A stretch of DNA of 64,000 nt from Lutjanus erythropterus (lineage: Eukaryota; Chordata; Actinopteri; Lutjaniformes; Lutjanidae). This document shows, piece by piece, positions 58,763-64,000 of this stretch. Position 1 is the stretch's first letter; every line of letters starts with the position of its first letter. The stretch lies in NCBI GenBank assembly GCA_020091685.1, contig CM034605.1, positions 28,458,281-28,522,280 of the forward strand, given 5' to 3'. A program made the translations under genes and the position numbers. The notes under the pieces were generated by a model. That model saw only the letters and a list, made by a program, of their open reading frames with translations. It was not told where the DNA came from and searched no databases.

Positions 58763-61700
58763 CTACTTTAATCACCTAAAACAATTAACTATAAATGAAT
58801 CAATGTGCCACACATTGCATTATTTCTCTACTCACTAGAGCACCAAATGTGTATTAATTTGTTGAAAATTGTCCCCAATCAGTGCTGTAGCTACTCACAT
58901 TTGAGTAACATTTGCTAAAAACTACAGTGCCCCAATTTAGTGAGCCTTAAAAAAAATGACACTATATATTTGTGACCTGTTTTTAAAGCTTTATATCTTC
59001 AGTAGGAACCTGTGGGCTTTGAGCTGAGAGTAACAGACAGGTTGGGAAACTCCTGAGAGACGGACTAACACAGCGCTGGTCTGGAGTTTTTAATGTGATT
59101 CTTTTTACTTTTTGGTAATATTAAAAATATAAAAAGATACCAGCCGAATCCTTTAAAACATTCACTGGCCGAACGCGATCGGTCACCTCATGTTTATGTA
59201 TCAGATGTTGTGTTGAAGTTGAGCTGAGTTTTGAGGGAGTGTATCTCGTGTTTATTTTCCTCCGCGCTCCTCTCTCCTCTGAGCTGGTGCTGCTGTAACA
59301 GCCAACCTGCATCAGAGCCGACCGGCACCGCTGTGTCCTGACCTCTTATGTAACTGCAAGAATTGGCGAGAGGCTGATAGCGGGGGATATCGTCTCTGAA
59401 GCCTAAATGTTTATTTTCAGCCTCTGTTCTTAATAGTTTGGAGGAGCTGAGTCGACATTCACATCTGTCACTGGCTGCTGGCAAACAGCTCTCAGCTCCC
59501 ATTCTGTTCTTCTCTCTCTCCGTGTCCTGATTCAACCTGCAGAGGTCTGTCCTGTCCTCAGCCAGCGGATCAAAGGTCAGGGAGGGAGTGTGACACCCGG
59601 AAGTCTTGATTAAATGTAAACAATGTCCATCAAATGCTCTGAGTCTGGAACAAACCTCTGCTCTCTCTGTGTGCTGAGGTTTTGCTTTAGTTTTCATTAA
59701 GTGGTTGTAGAGCAGTTATTTAAGCCGTACATGTCATTTATAGCACCATTTTTCACTCTGGAGGCAGCAACTCCACAGTGACTCATAAAAATCATTAATC
59801 TAACAGGAAGAATTATATTTGTGAAGAGCTTTTCTCGACTTTTTATTTAAAAATAACAGCTTTAATCGTGTGAAACAGAAATTGCAGACTGTAAGCCTCT
59901 GATGTTAATTATTATTGCTTTGTATCGAACCTCAATACTTTTTGTGTACAGATTTGAAAACTACTGAAGCACCAGGTGTTTTATAGTAATTTTGATTAAT
60001 TGTTTTGTTGGGTTGGGTGTTGAGTCAAAATTTTCCAACCGACCATTGTCAGCCCATCAACTGGCAATTGGCGATATGTTCAACACCCCCCCCTTCCCAC
60101 CTCCTCCCGTCCTCTTGAGTCTGAGCTAGTAAATGTGCATGAACGCCAAGTTCATGATGAGCTTAATTAGCTCATTAACTCCTCATAAAACACACTTAAT
60201 TCAAACTAGAAAGAATAACATAAAACTCACCAAAACGGCCTTTGTTAGCAGACCATTACATCAGCAAAATAAAATTACAATTATCACTTCAGAAGAAAGG
60301 AGAAAAAAACAACCGGCGATGTATTCAGCCTGTTTTTGATAGGCAACAGATTCGTCTAGTCGCCCAGCGATATTGTTAAGTCTATAAAACATAAGAAAAC
60401 GATGACAGAATTGGTCAGCTCCTTAAGTCCAAGATGAGGTGGTCTTCTAATTCCTTTTTGTCTGACTCTAAAAAATATATTGACAATAGAATTGTTGTAT
60501 TTGTACTGTCATCAAGGAAACAAAACTGCTACAAACAAAATTATTGTCATGTAATTAATGTTTTTGTACTTTTCTTGAATCTTTGAATCTTCCATTGTGA
60601 ACTATAATATAGTTTTAAGTGTTTCCTGCAGAATGACGGCATATCTGTTGCAGGTACATGTGTCTGACATGTTGACTTTCTGTGTCACCAGTATGTTACA
60701 TTAAGTCCCCCAAAAACACAGCTAGTGCTGTGGATTTTTTTGTTCAACCGTGATTCTGCTTTCAACCAGCAGGTGAGCTGCATGTGGTGGAGTTTTGTAG
60801 TTAATGACTCAGCCTATCGAAATGATCGCAACCAAAGTGGTACCAAATGACAGTGGCACCAACCAGCTGCTCCTACCTTCTCTGTGTTGTCTGCAGATCT
60901 TTTCTGTGATAGCAGAAAGAGGTACGGGAAGAGGTAGAGCAGGGAAACCTTACCTTTTCAGGCCTCTTAACAATTATTCAAATGAAACAATCTAAGAAAC
61001 AATCACATAATATTCCTGAAATGCAGCTGCACTCGTAGAATTACAAGCAACGACAAGGGTTAACAAAAGCAGCAAAAGGTGAGGAACGTCTGCACTAAGT
61101 TGGCCTGGCCAGAACTGGTGCTTAAGTTTGTCAGTCACTTAAATCTGTAGGCATCTCTTCATAACTTCAAAAGAGACACTTTTTTTTTTTTTTTTTGCAC
61201 AGTGTCCTACACTTGGTGAGATTGGGGAAGTTAATTTGAACCAGAGTGTTTATTCCCTCAGGTTGATTTGTTTGTCCAGATGGGAACAATAACATTCAAG
61301 CTTCATAGGGACCAAATAACTCCTGTCTCTGTTGCTTAGAAAGCTGACTGCAACAAAAGCACCAGCGGTAAACTGCACTCTGGTTATTATTCTCTTAACT
61401 GAAATAAACACCGGAGGTCAATTACAGCAACGAGTGCACAGACATCCATCACTCTTAGCTGATGTTGCAGGGGCTGTAATCCGATTTGTTGTGACTCACC
61501 TCAAAGTCTCTGACCTGGTGGGATGAAAGTTAACCACAAACATGCAGTGCATGATCTAATGGTGAGCCCACGGGATTTTGTTTACAAGCCTCAGATCAGC
61601 TGCCATTATGGAAACGAGGGGAGGTTTTTCCAGTTTGGACTTCTGCAGGCAAACTGTAGGTGTGATTTCACCCCCAAACCGTGTGTCACTTGGCCTGAAG

Positions 61701-62417
61701 GTGCTTTGTATTGATCACAAGATGGATTGCGTAAGCAGGGACAGCTGTGCATCATTGTGGTGGTATGACTGGATCACCAGCAGGTTTATGTCCTCGACCT
61801 AATGGTTGTATTATGTGGTGAATCATCCCTGTGTCTCTCCTGTTTTTCCACTAATTCTGTTTACTGCATAACATACCTGACAAAGTAGTCCCATATACTC
61901 GTTGGTTTGCAGTTTTTCCAACCTCCCCAGGTGTCAAAAAGGCTTGTATCTGCTATGTAGGACAGTACAGACTGTGCCAAAGACTTCACAAAGTCTCTGA
62001 GTTTTTAAATGCTGCCCCTTTTATACATGATGTAAAAAAAGCTTCTAACATCTGGCTTTGTCTTCAGTAGGAAAGCTCACAGGGACTTTTTAGGGGTGGA
62101 AGAAAAAATTGATTGTCTCAATTATAGTAATTCTTTTCGATTTCTGAATTGATTTGTTTATCAGCACGACAGGGATTTGCATCTCCATTACAATAAGGCT
62201 ATCCATTTGAAGGTGTGTCTTTAACTGATAATGTGCTCCTGTGGAGTCGATTGGCTGTAAAACGGAGGATAAACACGTTTCATTTCCTATAAATAATTCA
62301 CAAGAAAAGTCGCCAGATATTTTCTTATTTAAAAGCTTTTGTTATGAAGCAAATAAAATGAGGAAATACTGGGTTTTTACCAGCAGTAACTTCATGCAAC
62401 TCATGCAGCTGATAGCA

Positions 62418-62655
62418 GGGCTGCAGCTGATGATTATTCTCATAGTCGATCATTTTCTTGATTAATCGATTAATAGTTGTTTTAAAATGTCAGAAAATGG
62501 TGAAAAATGTCAATCATTGTTTCCCAAAGCCTCAGACGATGTTCTCAAATGTCTTCTTTTACTCACAACCCAAAGATATTTAGTTTACTGTCATGGATGA
62601 GTAAAAAAACAAAACAATTCACATTTAAGAAGTTGAAATCTGAGAATTTGGACTC
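62418..62655 (+). repeat. Copy of the GGGCTGC interspersed repeat
   Basis: Starts AGGGCTGCAGCTGATGATTA and has CGATTAATCGATTAATAG-like words, ATGTCAGAAAATGGTGAAAA and CACAACCCAAAGATATT. It is the best preserved copy in the window. Confidence 0.7.
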
Positions 62656-64000
62656 AAACCGAGTCTCTGCTCACGTAACGTCAAACATGACACATCAGAG
62701 AAAAATAAACAACAGACAAATTCATCTGGCCGCATTTAAACAAACCTGCATATTCACACAAATTTTGTTGTAAAATCAGTGTAAATGTGTTAGTGTTTTT
62801 CTCTGAGTGACAACTTAACTACACTTAACACGTTTTTTCAGAGCTGCTGTTTCTCTCCAGTAATCAGCAAAGATGAAGCTCCTGTTTCTTGAGCAGCAGT
62901 GTTTCTGCTGTCACACAGAAAACCAGCTCAGATTTATTCCTCTGTACTTTGTGTGTGCTCAGGAGAGTATTTTGAGTATAATGATGGGCAGAGAGCGTGA
63001 TCACAGGCAGAGTGTAATGACAGTGAGGAGACCTCAGGCTCACTCCAGAGCTCTTCATCTTCCCCTCCTCCTCCTCGTCAGCAGCCAGTCTCATCCTGGC
63101 TCAGTTTGTCAACATGGCTTCCAAACCGGTCGACTCCATCCTGGAGGCCCTGCTGACTGACTTCATAATTAACCCTTCAGTTGTCTCTGAACCGCGAGTG
63201 AAAAGCGATTTATTATGTCTGTACCTCCCACAGCCGGCGTTCACTGCAGAACCCGAGTGTTTAAATTACTATATTGAAGTTACAGGATTTGAACCGATGA
63301 TTATTATCTTTGCACCAATTATATTTCAGTTTCTGAGCTGCTTTCTAGACACAAACGGAAAGATCCAGATAGATTGCGTCCTGATTAGCTGAAAACACAT
63401 TATGGAACTAAAGTATTTTATCATTTGTCAAACTTTTAAGTAAAAAAAAATGCCCATCACACGTTCTCTTCCCCCCTTTCTTACTTCTTTTTTTCACCTT
63501 CACTTTCTCATTATCAGTGATGTGGAGCAAAGAAAGGCAGGCAAATCTTTTCATTTTGTATGATTGATAAACAACTAATCATCTAATTCAACTTCTCAAC
63601 TGATCGTTTCAGCACCACATCTAATCTAGCTCCATCATCATATCAGATATATCATATCAGAAAGGAGGAGTAACATAAAATAAAGGATCTCTCATAGGGA
63701 AACTGTGATGACAGAATTTTCCCAGCGCTTAATACTTCCGCTTAAAACTTCTGGTGTCACGCATTTACGCCAGGCATTTTACAAGAAAAGACATTAATCT
63801 ATGACGGTTAACATCAGTAACATTTACTTACTTTAGTTAAGCTTATTTTAGTCTTTAATGTTCGATCTTTCTGATCTGCTGCTGCACAGAGCTGAGACTA
63901 AAAGTTTATAATTGTAGTGTCCACTGTTAGAATAAATATTAATACCATGCTTTGTATTTTACCATTGGCCCTGATTTGAAAAGTTCACTAAATGAGTTTT

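Larger units (their letters stand above)
56767..64000. other. mark3 intron 3, right part
   Basis: No mark3 kinase exon or other supported gene is present. The contents are: a GC-rich island at 57340-57540 with GGC and GAT runs, a diverged TTAAAGGAATAGTTTGAC repeat at 58093, GGGCTGC-family repeats at 58468-58762 and 62418-62655, and homopolymer T runs. An ATG in a good context at 63114 opens a 92-codon frame without recognisable homology. Confidence 0.5.

Noticed and set aside
59194-59697. 167-codon minus-strand frame, the longest uninterrupted one in the window
   Set aside because: No recognisable domain, no splice partner and low-complexity Ser/Arg/Glu composition; it lies antisense in a mark3 intron. 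Kept out for lack of support.

Overview
The window looks like a chromosomal segment from a bony (teleost) fish. Genes are intron-rich with GT-AG splice sites, carry AATAAA signals and encode vertebrate-specific proteins. The spacer DNA is full of typical fish repeats: Tc1-like and hAT transposons, TTAA-flanked foldback elements, long (CA)n tracts and the TTAGCATG-type interspersed repeat. No bacterial, plasmid, CRISPR or RNA-gene features were found.

Five protein-coding genes can be built exon by exon; for the four complete ones the exon sums close exactly in frame. From left to right: (1) a Sec6/exocyst-related gene of the TNFAIP2/EXOC3L group on the minus strand (905-7266, 11 coding exons, 541 aa); (2) fam216a on the plus strand (16207-20651, 7 coding exons, 252 aa); (3) vps29, the retromer subunit, on the minus strand (23274-29056), with a start-codon-only first exon and a 12-nt optional microexon giving 182- or 186-residue proteins; (4) eif5, the translation initiation factor, on the plus strand (33212-39769, 10 coding exons, 432 aa), with upstream ORFs over its start; (5) the 5' part of mark3 kinase on the plus strand (45016 to beyond the right edge; three coding exons visible), with a candidate alternative first exon at 49004-49042.

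Two human synteny blocks meet here. TNFAIP2/EXOC3L4-EIF5-MARK3 lie together on human 14q32, and FAM216A-VPS29 lie tail to tail on human 12q24. In this fish the FAM216A-VPS29 pair sits between the TNFAIP2-like gene and eif5.

Spacer and intron DNA: 7.3-16.2 kb holds an unclassified 3.26-kb element with 49-bp identical inverted ends carrying YY1- and ETS-like motifs and exon-like PHD/zinc-finger remnants, followed by a candidate solo LTR. The fam216a-vps29 gap holds a dead Tc1-like transposon and a CTCF-type motif. vps29 introns hold an 822-bp foldback element with TTAA ends. mark3 intron 3 holds a nest of insertions: an 875-bp hAT-type element with a perfect 8-bp target duplication, inside an older interspersed repeat, inside a second copy of the foldback element. 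The genes are housekeeping or signalling genes with separate jobs and do not form one pathway. The best leads for new biology are the 3.26-kb element, the vps29 microexon arrangement, the eif5 upstream ORFs and the extra mark3 first exon.
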